Below, piece after piece: positions 26,067 to 35,073 of a stretch of DNA of 64,000 nt. The notes under the pieces are model-generated. The model was not told the DNA's origin. It did not search any database and saw nothing but the letters and a program-made list of their open reading frames with translations. This stretch comes from JBBDMC01 sp963826055 (GTDB lineage Bacteria; Pseudomonadota; Alphaproteobacteria; Rhizobiales; Kaistiaceae), in contig CAWGVO010000006.1 in assembly GCA_963826055.1 (NCBI GenBank), forward strand, positions 248,001-312,000, read 5' to 3'. Both the position numbers and the translations under genes were made by a program. Positions within the stretch are counted from its first letter, which is position 1. Each line of letters opens with the position of its first letter.

Positions 26067-27507
26067 TCATCATCGATTGCGGCAAGCGCTGCGACCACGA
26101 GATCACCGAAGCGGGCAAGGTCCCCGTCGGCGAAGATGGCATCGAGCGCGAACACCGCCTTCACCGCCGCCGCCGGCTCGGCCGGCGCGACGGCAGTGCG
26201 GAGCGACGAGGCAAGCGGATCGTTGATCGCGAACGCTCGCGTGCGCCGCCCGCGATGAGCTGCCAGCAGCGAATCCACGCGGCGATGACGGTGGCGATGG
26301 CAACGGGCGCCCTGCCCGCCGCAACGAGATCGCGCGCCGCCGGCAGGAGGCGCTGGGGCAGCTTCTGCGAACCGTCGCCGGCGATCTGCGCGAGCTGGTG
26401 GCGCATGCGCGGATTGGCGAAACGCTCGTGCAGTTGGCCGAGATAGCCGCGGGGATCCAGTCCCGCCGAAACGGCCAGCGTGGCGCCCAGCTCGTCGGTC
26501 GCCAGACGCGTCACGAAGCGCTTGAGGGCCGGATCGGCGAACGCGCCGGCAACCGTATCGTGCCCGGCGACAAGCCCGAGATACGCCAGCGCGGAATGCG
26601 ATCCGTTGAGGAGCTTGAGCTTCATCTCCTCCCACGGCGCCACATCGCCGACGAACGTCACGTCGGGCGAGGTGAGCGGCGGCCGGCCAAGCGAAAAATC
26701 GTCCTCGATCACCCACTGGCCGAACGGCTCGCCGATCACAGGCCACGCGTCGTCGTAGCCGCACCGGGCGTTCACCTCGTGAATGTCGTCGGTCGTCGTC
26801 TTCGGCACGATCCGGTCGACCATGGTCGACGGGCAGACCAGAAGATCCTCGAGCCAGCGCGCCAGCGACGGATCGACCAGTCGGGCGTAGTCGATGATGA
26901 CCGAGCGCGTCACCGCGCCGTTGCCGCGCAGGTTGTCGCAACTCATGACCGTGAACGGGGCGAGCCCTGCGGCCCGGCGCCGGGCGAGACCAGCGACGAT
27001 CACCCCCGGCATCGACAGCGGCGGCGCGCCCGCCTCGACCTCGGCGACAACGGCCGGATTGGCGGCATCGAGGCCGCGGGCGCCGGCGCCGAGACAGTAG
27101 CCCGCCTCGGTGACCGTGAGGCTGACAAGCCGCGTCGCCGGATCGGCGAGACGGGCAACCACTGCTTCCGGATCACGCGGCGCCACCAGCGTCTCGACAA
27201 TGCTGCCGATGACGCGGAACGAATCCGCATCCGGCGCCCGCGTGATCAGGGTGTAGAGATTGTCCTGCGGCGACAGCGCGTCGTGGGTCGCGGCACTTCG
27301 CAGGCTGACGCCGACGATACCCCAGCTTGGATCGGCCGCGAGCGCGTCATCGACGTAGACCGCCTGATGGGCGCGGTGGAAAGCGCCGACGCCGAGGTGA
27401 ACGATGCCCGGCCGGACGCCGCTTCGGTCGAATGCGGGCCATCGCACCGCCCGCGGCGCCGACCCGGCGAGGCTCCCCGCCAGCCGCGGCAGCCCCGGCG
27501 CGCTCAC
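26048..27507 (-). CDS. uxuB: Mannitol dehydrogenase family oxidoreductase, probable fructuronate reductase (apparent frameshift)
   Basis: The product belongs to the long-chain mannitol dehydrogenase family, with GVGAFHRAHQAVYVDD near the N-terminus, FTVMSCDNLRGNG and the catalytic-region VPKTTTDD and KLKLLNGSHSALAYLG motifs. Mannonate dehydratase and glucuronate isomerase genes nearby make fructuronate reductase (D-mannonate oxidoreductase) the likely activity; mannitol 2-dehydrogenase is the alternative. A missing base near 26240 breaks the frame; with it the C-terminus reads RTRAFAINDPLASSLRTAV to 26048. The start is GTG, ten bases after dctM, so it is the last gene of the TRAP operon. Confidence 0.85.
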
Positions 27508-27516
27508 CGTGTCGTC

Positions 27517-28794
27517 TCAGAAGACAGAGCGCGGAATGAACAGGACCAGACCGGGCAGGAAGATGAGGACCGACACCAGCACGAGGACGGCCAACACGAA
27601 CGGCATCGATTCGACAACGTATTCTCCGACATCGCAATCGAGCAGGCTGCACACCGTATACATGGCCACGCCCACTGGGGGCGTCATCGACCCGAGCGTG
27701 ACGATGATCATCATCAGCACACCGAAGTGCACCGGATCAATCCCCAGATGCTGGATGATGGGCACAAAGATCGGCGTCAGCAGCAGCACCAGCACCGTAC
27801 TCTCGACAAACAACCCGGCGATGAACAGCATGAACAGGATCAGCGCGAAGACCACCGTCGGGTTCTGCGACAGGCCGAGCATCCCCTGGGCGATCGACTG
27901 CGGCATCTGCTCGAAGATGATGGCGTAGCCGATCATGCCGGACATCAGGATGATCAGCATGATCATGCCGATATCCTGGATGGCGTCCTCGAAGGCCTTG
28001 AGCAGCTTGGCGACGCTGAGCTGGCGATGGATGAACAGGCCGACCACGATCGCGTAGACGACGGCGAAGGCGCCGACTTCGGATGGCGTGAACAGGCCGC
28101 CGCGGATGGAGACCACCAGCAGCACCGGAAATGCGAGCGCGTACTTGGCGTCGTTGGTGGCACGCGCCACCGACCTGAACGTCGGAGGTGTGGCGTCCTC
28201 GCTGCGGTAGCCGCGCCGGCGGGCAACCAGCCAGGCGGTGAACATCAGCACCGCCATCATCAGCAGCCCCGGCACGATGCCAGCGAGGAACAACTGACCG
28301 ATGGATACGCCGCCGACGTAGCCATAAAGAATGAGGCCGAGGCTCGGCGGTATCGTCGCGGTAATCAGCGAACCGACCGCGATGACCGCGGCAGTGTAGC
28401 CCTTGGCGTAGCCTTCGCCGATCATGGTCGGGCCAAGGATGCGCGCCTCCATGGCCGCATCGGCCACCGCCGAGCCCGACACGCCACCCATCAGCGTCGA
28501 CAACACCACCGCCACCTGGGCGAGGCCGCCCGCCATCCAGCCCACCGATATCTTGGAGAAACGGAACAGCCGCTCGGTGATGCCGCTCTCGTTCATCAGG
28601 TGGCCGGCGAGCACGAAGAACGGCACCGCCAGCAGCGGGAAGCTCTGCGAGACGCTGGCGATCTTCTGGACGCCGATCGCGGTCGACAGCACCGGCGAGG
28701 TGAGGAAATAGAGGAAGCCGGCGAGGCCGATGGTGAAGGCGACCGGCAGCCCGAGGATGAGCAGCGCGAAGAAGAGGGCGATCATGGCCGTCAC
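27517..28794 (-). CDS. dctM: TRAP transporter large permease (DctM)
   Basis: The 425-residue product is a twelve-helix-type TRAP permease that couples sodium entry to substrate import. The start MTAMIALFFALLILGLPVAF, the GGVSGSAVADAA loop near residue 90 and LITATIPPSLGLILYG near 140 are characteristic. It overlaps dctQ by ATGA and is followed ten bases later by uxuB, linking the transporter to hexuronate oxidation. Confidence 0.95.
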   Translation of the reverse strand: MTAMIALFFALLILGLPVAFTIGLAGFLYFLTSPVLSTAIGVQKIASVSQSFPLLAVPFFVLAGHLMNESGITERLFRFSKISVGWMAGGLAQVAVVLSTLMGGVSGSAVADAAMEARILGPTMIGEGYAKGYTAAVIAVGSLITATIPPSLGLILYGYVGGVSIGQLFLAGIVPGLLMMAVLMFTAWLVARRRGYRSEDATPPTFRSVARATNDAKYALAFPVLLVVSIRGGLFTPSEVGAFAVVYAIVVGLFIHRQLSVAKLLKAFEDAIQDIGMIMLIILMSGMIGYAIIFEQMPQSIAQGMLGLSQNPTVVFALILFMLFIAGLFVESTVLVLLLTPIFVPIIQHLGIDPVHFGVLMMIIVTLGSMTPPVGVAMYTVCSLLDCDVGEYVVESMPFVLAVLVLVSVLIFLPGLVLFIPRSVF

Positions 28795-29304
28795 AGGCCG
28801 GCCTCCTCGTCGATCGGCACCTTGGTGAAGACGAGGCGGCCGCGGCGGCCCGCTTCACGCACCGCCTCGATCGCGTTGACCACGATGGTCATGATCAGGA
28901 GCACGCTGCCGACCGGCACGGCGATGGTGACGAAGGCGTAGGGGATGCCGCTGTCGCCGAACAGGCGCTGGCGGTTCAGCAGCATCAGCCTCGTGCCCTC
29001 GAAGGTGAGCGCGGCCAGGAAGGCGATCACCACCACCGCCAGCACCAGCTCGACGATGAGCCGGGCCCGCAAGCCGAGCGACGCGGATGGCGAGATCGAC
29101 GCCGAGGTGGCTGCGCTGCCTCAGCGCCCGGTTGGCGCCGAAGAAGCACAGCCAGATGAACAGCAGCTGCGCCAGGTCCACCGACCAGATCAGCGGCCGG
29201 TCGAAGAAGCGCATGATGCTGGCGATGAAAACCAGAACGACGATGGCAGCCAGCAAAGCGATGGCGACCGAGCGTTCGAGGCGTGACAGAAAGACCTTGG
29301 GCAT
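28791..29304 (-). CDS. dctQ: TRAP transporter small permease (DctQ), apparent frameshift
   Basis: The product is a four-helix small TRAP subunit. The N-terminal part carries helices around VAIALLAAIVVLVFIASIMRFF and LAQLLFIWLCFFGANRAL, with the typical RQRSHLGVDL loop. One extra base near 29070 shifts the frame; the remaining two helices continue as RLIVELVLAVVVIAFLAAL and onward to 28791. Corrected length is about 170 residues, normal for DctQ. The stop overlaps the dctM start. Confidence 0.85.
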
Positions 29305-29334
29305 GGATGACCTGCCAACGGTCCTCATGCGGGA

Positions 29335-29369
29335 GGCGGTGGCCCGGCATCTTGGCCGGAACCACCGCC
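29335..29369 (-). other. Intercistronic stem-loop between dctP and dctQ
   Basis: GGCGGTGG (29335-29342) pairs with CCACCGCC (29362-29369), and an inner CCGGC/GCCGG pair extends the stem. There is no T run, so it looks like an mRNA-stabilising or attenuating hairpin that would favour the binding-protein message over the permeases. Confidence 0.55.
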
Positions 29370-29389
29370 CTAGGGCAGGACTTCCAGCG

Positions 29390-30370
29390 TCAGTTACCGG
29401 CCGCTATGGCGCGCAGCTTGTCGCGGAGATCGCCATAACCGAGCTTATCGTATACCGGCGCGGTTGCTTCGCGGAACGGCGTGACATCGATTTCGCTGAC
29501 GGTGACGCCCTTGGCGGCCATCGCCTGCTCGTCGGTGGACAGAACCGCCTCGGTGCCGTGCGAGGCGATATCGCCCGCCTTCAGCGATTCCTCACGCAGC
29601 GCCGTCTGGATGTCGGGCGGCAGGCTGTCGAACCATCCGCCGCTGGTCACCAGCCCGGTGATCAGGTTGATGTGGCCGGTCTTGGTGATGTACTTGATCA
29701 CCTCGTAGAGCTTGGCACCGTAGGTCGCGGGGTCCTGCGCCTCGGCACCGTCGATGACGTGCTGCTGGAGACCGCTATAGACCTCGGTCCACCCCATCGG
29801 GGTCGGCGTCGCGCCCATGGCCTTGATCGTCTCCATCCACACCGGCGCGCCCGGCGTGCGCATGCGGATGCCCTTGAGGTCGGCCGGCGTCTTGACCGGC
29901 ACGTTGGTCAAGAGATGGCGCTCACCCTGCCACCAGTTGAAGGAAAGGATCTGCAGGCCGGCGGTATCGTGCAGCTTCTTCACCCACCCCTCGAACATGT
30001 CGGAGGTGACGACCTTGCGCATTCCGTCGTAGCCGCTGGCGAGGAACGGCGCGCCGAGCACGCCCAGTTCGTTGACGTAGACAGCCAGGCGCCCGCCATC
30101 GACCACCACCGCTACCGGAGCGCCGGTGCGCGCCTGCTCCAGCACGTCCTCGTCCTTGCCGAGCTGCGAGCTGGGGAAAAGCTTGACCTCGAAGGCGCCG
30201 TTGGTGCGCGCCGCCATGTTGTCGCGGAACGCCTCGAGCCCCTTGTAGAGGGGGTCGTCGGTCGTCAGCGCCGTGTTGACGTTGAGGGTGTAGTCGGCAG
30301 CGCTCGCGGCACCGACAATCAAGCCGATTGCCGCGGCCGATACGGTCAGGAATGTTGACAGTTGTCGCAT
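29390..30370 (-). CDS. dctP: TRAP transporter substrate-binding protein (DctP family)
   Basis: The 326-residue periplasmic protein has a signal peptide ending GAASA. The DctP fold has the segment LKGIRMRTPGAPVWMETIKAMGATPTPM, whose Arg normally clamps the substrate carboxylate. The substrate is inferred to be a hexuronate because the operon ends with uxuB and faces manD-uxaC. It is the promoter-proximal gene, divergent from a GntR regulator, with a stem-loop between it and dctQ. Confidence 0.93.
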   Translation of the reverse strand: MRQLSTFLTVSAAAIGLIVGAASAADYTLNVNTALTTDDPLYKGLEAFRDNMAARTNGAFEVKLFPSSQLGKDEDVLEQARTGAPVAVVVDGGRLAVYVNELGVLGAPFLASGYDGMRKVVTSDMFEGWVKKLHDTAGLQILSFNWWQGERHLLTNVPVKTPADLKGIRMRTPGAPVWMETIKAMGATPTPMGWTEVYSGLQQHVIDGAEAQDPATYGAKLYEVIKYITKTGHINLITGLVTSGGWFDSLPPDIQTALREESLKAGDIASHGTEAVLSTDEQAMAAKGVTVSEIDVTPFREATAPVYDKLGYGDLRDKLRAIAAGN

Positions 30371-30437
30371 GATTTCCTCCCTATTCAGCCATGCGCGGGA
30401 CCGCCTTACTCCCGGCGAGCCGGCATTGCGTGCTGAT

Positions 30438-30459
30438 TAGTATGGTAGTATGACAGACC
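30438..30459. promoter_or_regulatory. Tandem TAGTATG motif in the dctP/GntR divergent promoter
   Basis: TAGTATG occurs at 30438-30444 and 30446-30452, and the second copy extends to TAGTATGACAGACC (30446-30459). A near-identical TAGTATGATTGACC stands before the sugar ABC operon at 33908. The location between divergent genes fits an operator for the adjacent GntR protein. Confidence 0.55.
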
Positions 30460-30476
30460 TTGTCAATGGAGGCGAC

Positions 30477-31184
30477 ATGACTGTCGAATGGCTGCCGACC
30501 GCTAAGGACGCGCCTGAGGTGCGGTCCACGATTGCCACGCGCGTTTACAGCGCGCTGCGCGAGGCGATCGTCACCATGCGGTTGCTGCCGGGGAATTCGC
30601 TGTCGGAAGCGGAGGTGGCCAAGCAGATGGGCACCTCGCGCCAGCCGGTGCGCGAGGCCTTCATCAAGCTGTCCGAGATCGGCCTCGTCGACATCATCCC
30701 GCAGCGCGGCACCTACGTCGTCAAGATCTCCGCCCGTGACGTGGAGAACGCTCGCTTCATCCGCGAGGCCGTCGAGGTGGCGATCGCGCAAAGGGCCTGT
30801 GAGCGGGCGACCGCGAGCGACATTGCCGGGATCAATCAATTGATCGCGGGGCAGGTGCGCGCCGCCGAGTCCTCCGATCAGCAGCGCTTCCTCCAGCTCG
30901 ACGACGGCTTTCATCAGGCGATCGCCTTGAGCGCCGACTGCCTGTTCGGCTGGGGCATCGTCGAGGACCTCAAGGCGCAGATGGACCGCGTCCGTTTTCT
31001 GAGCCTCCCCGAAGCGACGCCGATCGAGAAGCTGATCGACCAGCATCGCCGCATCGCCGCCGCCATCGCCGCCCGCGACCCCGACGAGGCGGCCGCGGCC
31101 ATGCGCGAACACCTGTCGGAGATCATCAAATCGCTGCCCAAGCTCTCCCGCCGCCATGCGGAACTTTTTTCCGCGGTGGAGTAG
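30477..31184 (+). CDS. GntR-family transcriptional regulator (FCD type)
   Basis: The product has an N-terminal winged helix-turn-helix (RVYSALREAIVTMRLLPG and SRQPVREAFIKLSEIGLVDI) and a C-terminal FCD ligand-binding domain with the metal-site histidines in DDGFHQAI and in the DQHRRIAAAI region. I prefer the ATG at 30477, four bases after GGAGG, over the one at 30450. It is divergent from the TRAP operon and upstream of manD-uxaC, so it is probably the hexuronate-responsive repressor, similar in role to UxuR or ExuR. Confidence 0.88.
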   Translation: MTVEWLPTAKDAPEVRSTIATRVYSALREAIVTMRLLPGNSLSEAEVAKQMGTSRQPVREAFIKLSEIGLVDIIPQRGTYVVKISARDVENARFIREAVEVAIAQRACERATASDIAGINQLIAGQVRAAESSDQQRFLQLDDGFHQAIALSADCLFGWGIVEDLKAQMDRVRFLSLPEATPIEKLIDQHRRIAAAIAARDPDEAAAAMREHLSEIIKSLPKLSRRHAELFSAVE

Positions 31185-31224
31185 AACAGGGCCGATGCCG
31201 ACCCCGCCAGCCAGGATGTAGCCA

Positions 31225-32433
31225 TTGAAGATCACCGACGCGCGCGTCATCGTCAGCTCGCCGGGGCGCAATTTCGTCACTCTCAAGATCGAGACCGCCG
31301 ATGGCATCCACGGTCTCGGCGACGCCACGCTGAACGGGCGCGAGCTGGCCGTGGCCAGCTATCTTCAGGACCATGTGGTGCCGTGCCTGATCGGGCGCGA
31401 TGCGCGGCGGATCGAGGACATCTGGCAGTACCTCTATCGTGGTGCCTACTGGCGCCGCGGGCCGGTGACCATGACCGCCATCTCCGCCGTTGACGTGGCG
31501 CTGTGGGACATCAAGGGCAAGGCGGCGGGGATGCCGCTCTACCAGCTCCTCGGCGGGCGCAGCCGCGATGGCGTCCTCGTTTACGGCCACGCCGGCGGCA
31601 AGACTCTCGACGACGCGATGAAAGCGATCGCGTGCTACCGCGAGGCGGGCTTCCGCGCCATCCGTGTCCAGTCGGGCCTGCCCAATTTCGAGAAGGTCTA
31701 CGGCGTCGGCAGCGGCGCCCACCACTACGAGCCGGCCCAGCCCGGATTGCCGCCTGAGGAGCGCTGGTCGACGGCCGACTACATGCGCTTCGTGCCCACT
31801 CTCTTCGCCGACGCGCGCAAGAATTTCGGCGACTCCGTGCACCTGCTCCACGACATTCACCATCGCCTGTCGCCGAACGAGGCAGCCCGCGTCGGCCAGG
31901 ACCTCGAGCCCTACCGCCTGTTCTGGCTGGAGGACCCGACCCCGGCCGACAACCAGGCCGGCTTTCGCCTGATCCGCCAGCGCACCACGACGCCGCTCGC
32001 CGCCGGCGAGGTTTTCAACTCGGTGTGGGACATGAAGCAGCTTATCGAGGAGCAGCTCATCGACTACGTGCGCACCTCCGTCACCCACGCCGGCGGCGTC
32101 ACCCACATGCGCACCATCGCGTCGCTCGCCGCCCTCAACCAGGTACGCACCGGCTTTCACGGCGCCACCGACCTGTCGCCGGTCTCGCTCGGCGCCGCGC
32201 TTCACTTCGACACCTGGGCGCCGAATTTCGGCATCCAGGAATACATGGAGCACGAACCGCTCACAGGCGAAGTGTTCAGGCACGACCATCGTTTCGTCGA
32301 CGGATACCTCGTCGTCAGCGAGGCGCCGGGCCACGGCGTCGACATCGACGAGGACAAGGCCGCCACCTTCCCGTATAAACCGGCGTATCTGCCGGTGAAC
32401 CGGCTGACCGACGGAACGCTCTGGGACTGGTAG
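31225..32433 (+). CDS. manD: D-mannonate dehydratase, enolase superfamily (ManD)
   Basis: ManD dehydrates D-mannonate to 2-keto-3-deoxygluconate. The 402-residue product starts KITDARVIVSSPGRNFVTLK and carries LLHDIHHRLSPNEAARVGQD, FWLEDPTPADNQ and PLAAGEVF, the metal-ligand stretches of ManD. The THAGGVTHMR and FHGATDLSPVS segments are also typical. It is unrelated in sequence to UxuA, which does the same reaction. The start is TTG with an AGGATG box. uxaC begins two bases after its stop. Confidence 0.93.
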   Translation: MKITDARVIVSSPGRNFVTLKIETADGIHGLGDATLNGRELAVASYLQDHVVPCLIGRDARRIEDIWQYLYRGAYWRRGPVTMTAISAVDVALWDIKGKAAGMPLYQLLGGRSRDGVLVYGHAGGKTLDDAMKAIACYREAGFRAIRVQSGLPNFEKVYGVGSGAHHYEPAQPGLPPEERWSTADYMRFVPTLFADARKNFGDSVHLLHDIHHRLSPNEAARVGQDLEPYRLFWLEDPTPADNQAGFRLIRQRTTTPLAAGEVFNSVWDMKQLIEEQLIDYVRTSVTHAGGVTHMRTIASLAALNQVRTGFHGATDLSPVSLGAALHFDTWAPNFGIQEYMEHEPLTGEVFRHDHRFVDGYLVVSEAPGHGVDIDEDKAATFPYKPAYLPVNRLTDGTLWDW

Positions 32434-32435
32434 CC

Positions 32436-33851
32436 ATGGCGGACGCGCCCGCCCTCGATCCCAACCGGCTGTTTGCCAGCGATCCGGTGCATCGGCGCAT
32501 CGCCCGCGAGCTTCACGAGAGCCTCGACGGGGTGCCGATCATCTCCCCGCACGGCCACTGCGATCCGGCCTGGTTCGCCAACGATCCCCCCTTTCCCAAC
32601 CCGGCCGAGCTGCTGATCGTCCCCGACCACTACGTATTCCGGATGCTCTACTCGCGCGGCATCGACCTCGATGCTCTCGGCATTCCCCGCCGCGACGGCA
32701 CCCGCGCCGACGTCGACCCGCGCGACGTCTGGCAGCTCTTCGCCGACAACTGGCACCTGTTCCTCGGCACCCCGACGCGCCTGTGGTTGGAGCACGTCTT
32801 CGTTGAGGTACTCGGCCTCGACCAGCCACTGCGCCCTGACAACGCCGGCGACATCTACGACGCCATCGATGCCAGGCTGCGCACGCCCGAGTTCCGGCCG
32901 CGCGCCCTTTTCGAGCGCTTCAACATCGAGGTGCTGGCCACCACCGATGCCGCTACCGACGAACTGGTCCATCACCGGGCTCTCGGCGACGATCCGTGGC
33001 AGGGCAGGATCGTGCCGACGTTCCGTCCGGACCAGGTTCTCGACGCGGCAGCGCCCGACTTCGCCGAAAGCGTGGAGCGGCTCGGCGAACTCGCCGGCGA
33101 GAACATCGCCACCTTCGCCGGCTACCTCGACGCGCTGCGCGCGCGGCGCGAATTCTTCCGTTCGCTCGGCGCCACCGCCACCGACCACGCCGCCGAAACG
33201 CCGCAGACGCTCAACCTCGCGCGATCCGAGGCGGAAGGGCTCTACGAGGCGGCCTTGACCGGACCGTTGACCCCCGCGGACGCCGCCACGTTCCGCGCCC
33301 ACATGCTGACCGAGATGGCGCGCATGAGCCTCGACGACGGCCTCGTCATGCAGCTCCATGCGGGCGCCGTGCGCGACCACGACACCGCCCTGCACGCGCG
33401 CTACGGCGCCAACATCGGCGCTGACATCCCGCGCGCCGGCGACTACGTCAACGGACTGCGACCGCTCCTGAACGCAGTCGGCAACAATGTCGGCTTCACT
33501 CTGATCCTCTTCACCCTCGACGAGGGAACCTACGCGCGCGAGCTGGCGCCGCTCGCAGGCGTCTATCCGTGTCTGCTGCTCGGGCCGCCATGGTGGTTCC
33601 ACGACAGCCCGGAAGGAATGTTGCGCTATCGCCACCAGGTGACCGAGACCGCGGGCTTCTTCAACACCGCCGGCTTCAACGACGACACCCGGGCGTTTCT
33701 CTCGATCCCGGCCCGGCACGATGTCGCCCGGCGCATGGACTGCCGGTACCTGGCGGAACTGGTCGCCGACCACCGCCTTGCCATGGCCGACGCCCGCATG
33801 TTGGCCCACGAGTGCGCTTACGGGCTCGCCAAGCGCGCCTATCGGCTTTGA
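32436..33851 (+). CDS. uxaC: Glucuronate isomerase (uronate isomerase)
   Basis: UxaC isomerises D-glucuronate to D-fructuronate and D-galacturonate to D-tagaturonate. The 471-residue product has the amidohydrolase-like HGHCDP metal motif near residue 35 (ISPHGHCDPAWFA), VLATTDAATDEL near residue 165, and LLGPPWWFHDSPEGMLRYR near residue 380. Together with uxuB and manD it completes glucuronate to 2-keto-3-deoxygluconate. No kdgK or eda is seen in the window. Confidence 0.95.
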   Translation: MADAPALDPNRLFASDPVHRRIARELHESLDGVPIISPHGHCDPAWFANDPPFPNPAELLIVPDHYVFRMLYSRGIDLDALGIPRRDGTRADVDPRDVWQLFADNWHLFLGTPTRLWLEHVFVEVLGLDQPLRPDNAGDIYDAIDARLRTPEFRPRALFERFNIEVLATTDAATDELVHHRALGDDPWQGRIVPTFRPDQVLDAAAPDFAESVERLGELAGENIATFAGYLDALRARREFFRSLGATATDHAAETPQTLNLARSEAEGLYEAALTGPLTPADAATFRAHMLTEMARMSLDDGLVMQLHAGAVRDHDTALHARYGANIGADIPRAGDYVNGLRPLLNAVGNNVGFTLILFTLDEGTYARELAPLAGVYPCLLLGPPWWFHDSPEGMLRYRHQVTETAGFFNTAGFNDDTRAFLSIPARHDVARRMDCRYLAELVADHRLAMADARMLAHECAYGLAKRAYRL

Positions 33852-33897
33852 TTCCACCGGCAGCGCTTTTTCACCCGCATCACCCACTCGCTTCTAT

Positions 33898-33921
33898 AAT
33901 CATAAAATAGTATGATTGACC
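33898..33921. promoter_or_regulatory. Operator-like element before the sugar ABC operon
   Basis: AATCATA (33898-33904) and TATGATT (33911-33917) form a perfect inverted repeat. Overlapping it, TAGTATGATTGACC (33908-33921) matches the motif in the dctP/GntR promoter at 12 of 14 bases. It lies about 100 bases before the binding-protein gene. Confidence 0.5.
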
Positions 33922-34017
33922 CGCGTGGGGTAGTCCCCGGTGGGAGGGTGACCGTGTCGACCCGGGCCGGTGGCGCGCCACAAGGTCAGAACCGTTTAGC
34001 TAAATTGGGAGGAATTG

Positions 34018-34947
34018 ATGCGACAGCTTAAGTGGATTGGCGCGTCCGCCGCGGGCGCCGTGATGATACTGGCGGGCACGTCGGCCTTCGCCGTAACCAT
34101 CGGCTTCTCGCAGGTCGGTGACGAGGGCGACTGGCGTCCGGCGTTCTCGAAGGACATGCAGGATTCGGCGAAGCAGATGGGCATCGACCTCAAGTTCGCC
34201 GACGCGCAAGGCAAGCAGGAAGACCAGTTGAAGGCCGTTCGTGCCTTCATCGCCCAGGGCGTCGACGCCATCCTCATCGCCCCGGTGGTCGTAACCGGTT
34301 GGGATCAGGTGCTGAAGGAAGCCAAGGACGCCAAGATTCCGGTGTTCCTCGCCGACCGCGACGTCGACGTGCAGGACAAGTCGCTGTTCGTCACCCGCAT
34401 CTCGGCCGACTTCAACCTCGAAGGCAAGCTCGCCGGCGCCTGGCTGGCGCAGGCCAGCAAGGGCCAGTGCAACATCGTCGAGGAGCAGGGCACGGTCGGC
34501 TCCGCTCCGGCGATCGAGCGCAAGAAGGGCTTCGAGTCCGTTATCTCGCAGTTCCCCGGCATGAAGATCGTCAAGTCGCAGAGCGGTGATTTCACTACCG
34601 ACGGCGGCAAGCAGGTGATGGAAGCCTTCATCAAGGCCACCGACAACCTGAAGGGCATCTGCGCGTCGTTCGCGCACAACGACAACATGCAGCTCGGCGC
34701 CATCCAGGCCATGAAGGAGGCCGGCCTCAATCCGGGCAAGGACGTCCTGATGGTATCGGTCGACTACGTTCCGGCCATGAAGGACGAGCTGGCCAAGGGC
34801 GAGGCAAATGCCTCGGTCGAACTGCGCTCGGCGATCGGCAAGTACATCTACCCGGTCATCCTTGACTACCTGAAGAAGCCCACTGACCTGCCGAAGTGGA
34901 TCGTGATTCCGTCCGATCTCCACCACGCGGCAACCTCGCTCGACTAG
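34018..34947 (+). CDS. Sugar ABC transporter substrate-binding protein (YtfQ-like)
   Basis: The 309-residue product has a signal peptide ending SAFA and a periplasmic-binding-protein fold of the ribose/galactofuranose type. The stretches IGFSQVGDEGDWRPAF, FIAQGVDAILIAPVVVTGWD and ERKKGFESVI closely follow E. coli YtfQ. A GGGAGGA box precedes the ATG at 34018. The genetic context suggests a uronate or related sugar rather than galactofuranose, but that is inferred. An intrinsic terminator between this gene and the ATPase gene should bias expression to the binding protein. Confidence 0.9.
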   Translation: MRQLKWIGASAAGAVMILAGTSAFAVTIGFSQVGDEGDWRPAFSKDMQDSAKQMGIDLKFADAQGKQEDQLKAVRAFIAQGVDAILIAPVVVTGWDQVLKEAKDAKIPVFLADRDVDVQDKSLFVTRISADFNLEGKLAGAWLAQASKGQCNIVEEQGTVGSAPAIERKKGFESVISQFPGMKIVKSQSGDFTTDGGKQVMEAFIKATDNLKGICASFAHNDNMQLGAIQAMKEAGLNPGKDVLMVSVDYVPAMKDELAKGEANASVELRSAIGKYIYPVILDYLKKPTDLPKWIVIPSDLHHAATSLD

Positions 34948-34973
34948 GACGACCAGACCGCGGTCGCCTGAAG

Positions 34974-35014
34974 GCGGCGCCCTGCCCCCAAGAATTCGGC
35001 GGGCGCCGCTTTTT
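34974..35014 (+). terminator. Terminator/attenuator between binding protein and ATPase
   Basis: GCGGCGCCC (34974-34982) pairs with GGGCGCCGC (35001-35009), followed by five T residues. Partial termination here would lower expression of the downstream transporter genes relative to the binding protein. Confidence 0.85.
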
Positions 35015-35073
35015 CCTTGCGGGCAGACGGATGTGATAGCTTCATTTTGACGACGACAGCGGGACGGGCTGGC

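Noticed and set aside
26398..28941. Long plus-strand open frame of about 850 codons, His/Asp/Arg-rich
   Set aside because: It is antisense to uxuB and dctM, which are unmistakable on the minus strand.
30450..30476. Upstream ATG for the GntR regulator
   Set aside because: It falls inside the TAGTATGACAGACC motif and has no ribosome-binding site, whereas the ATG at 30477 follows GGAGG.
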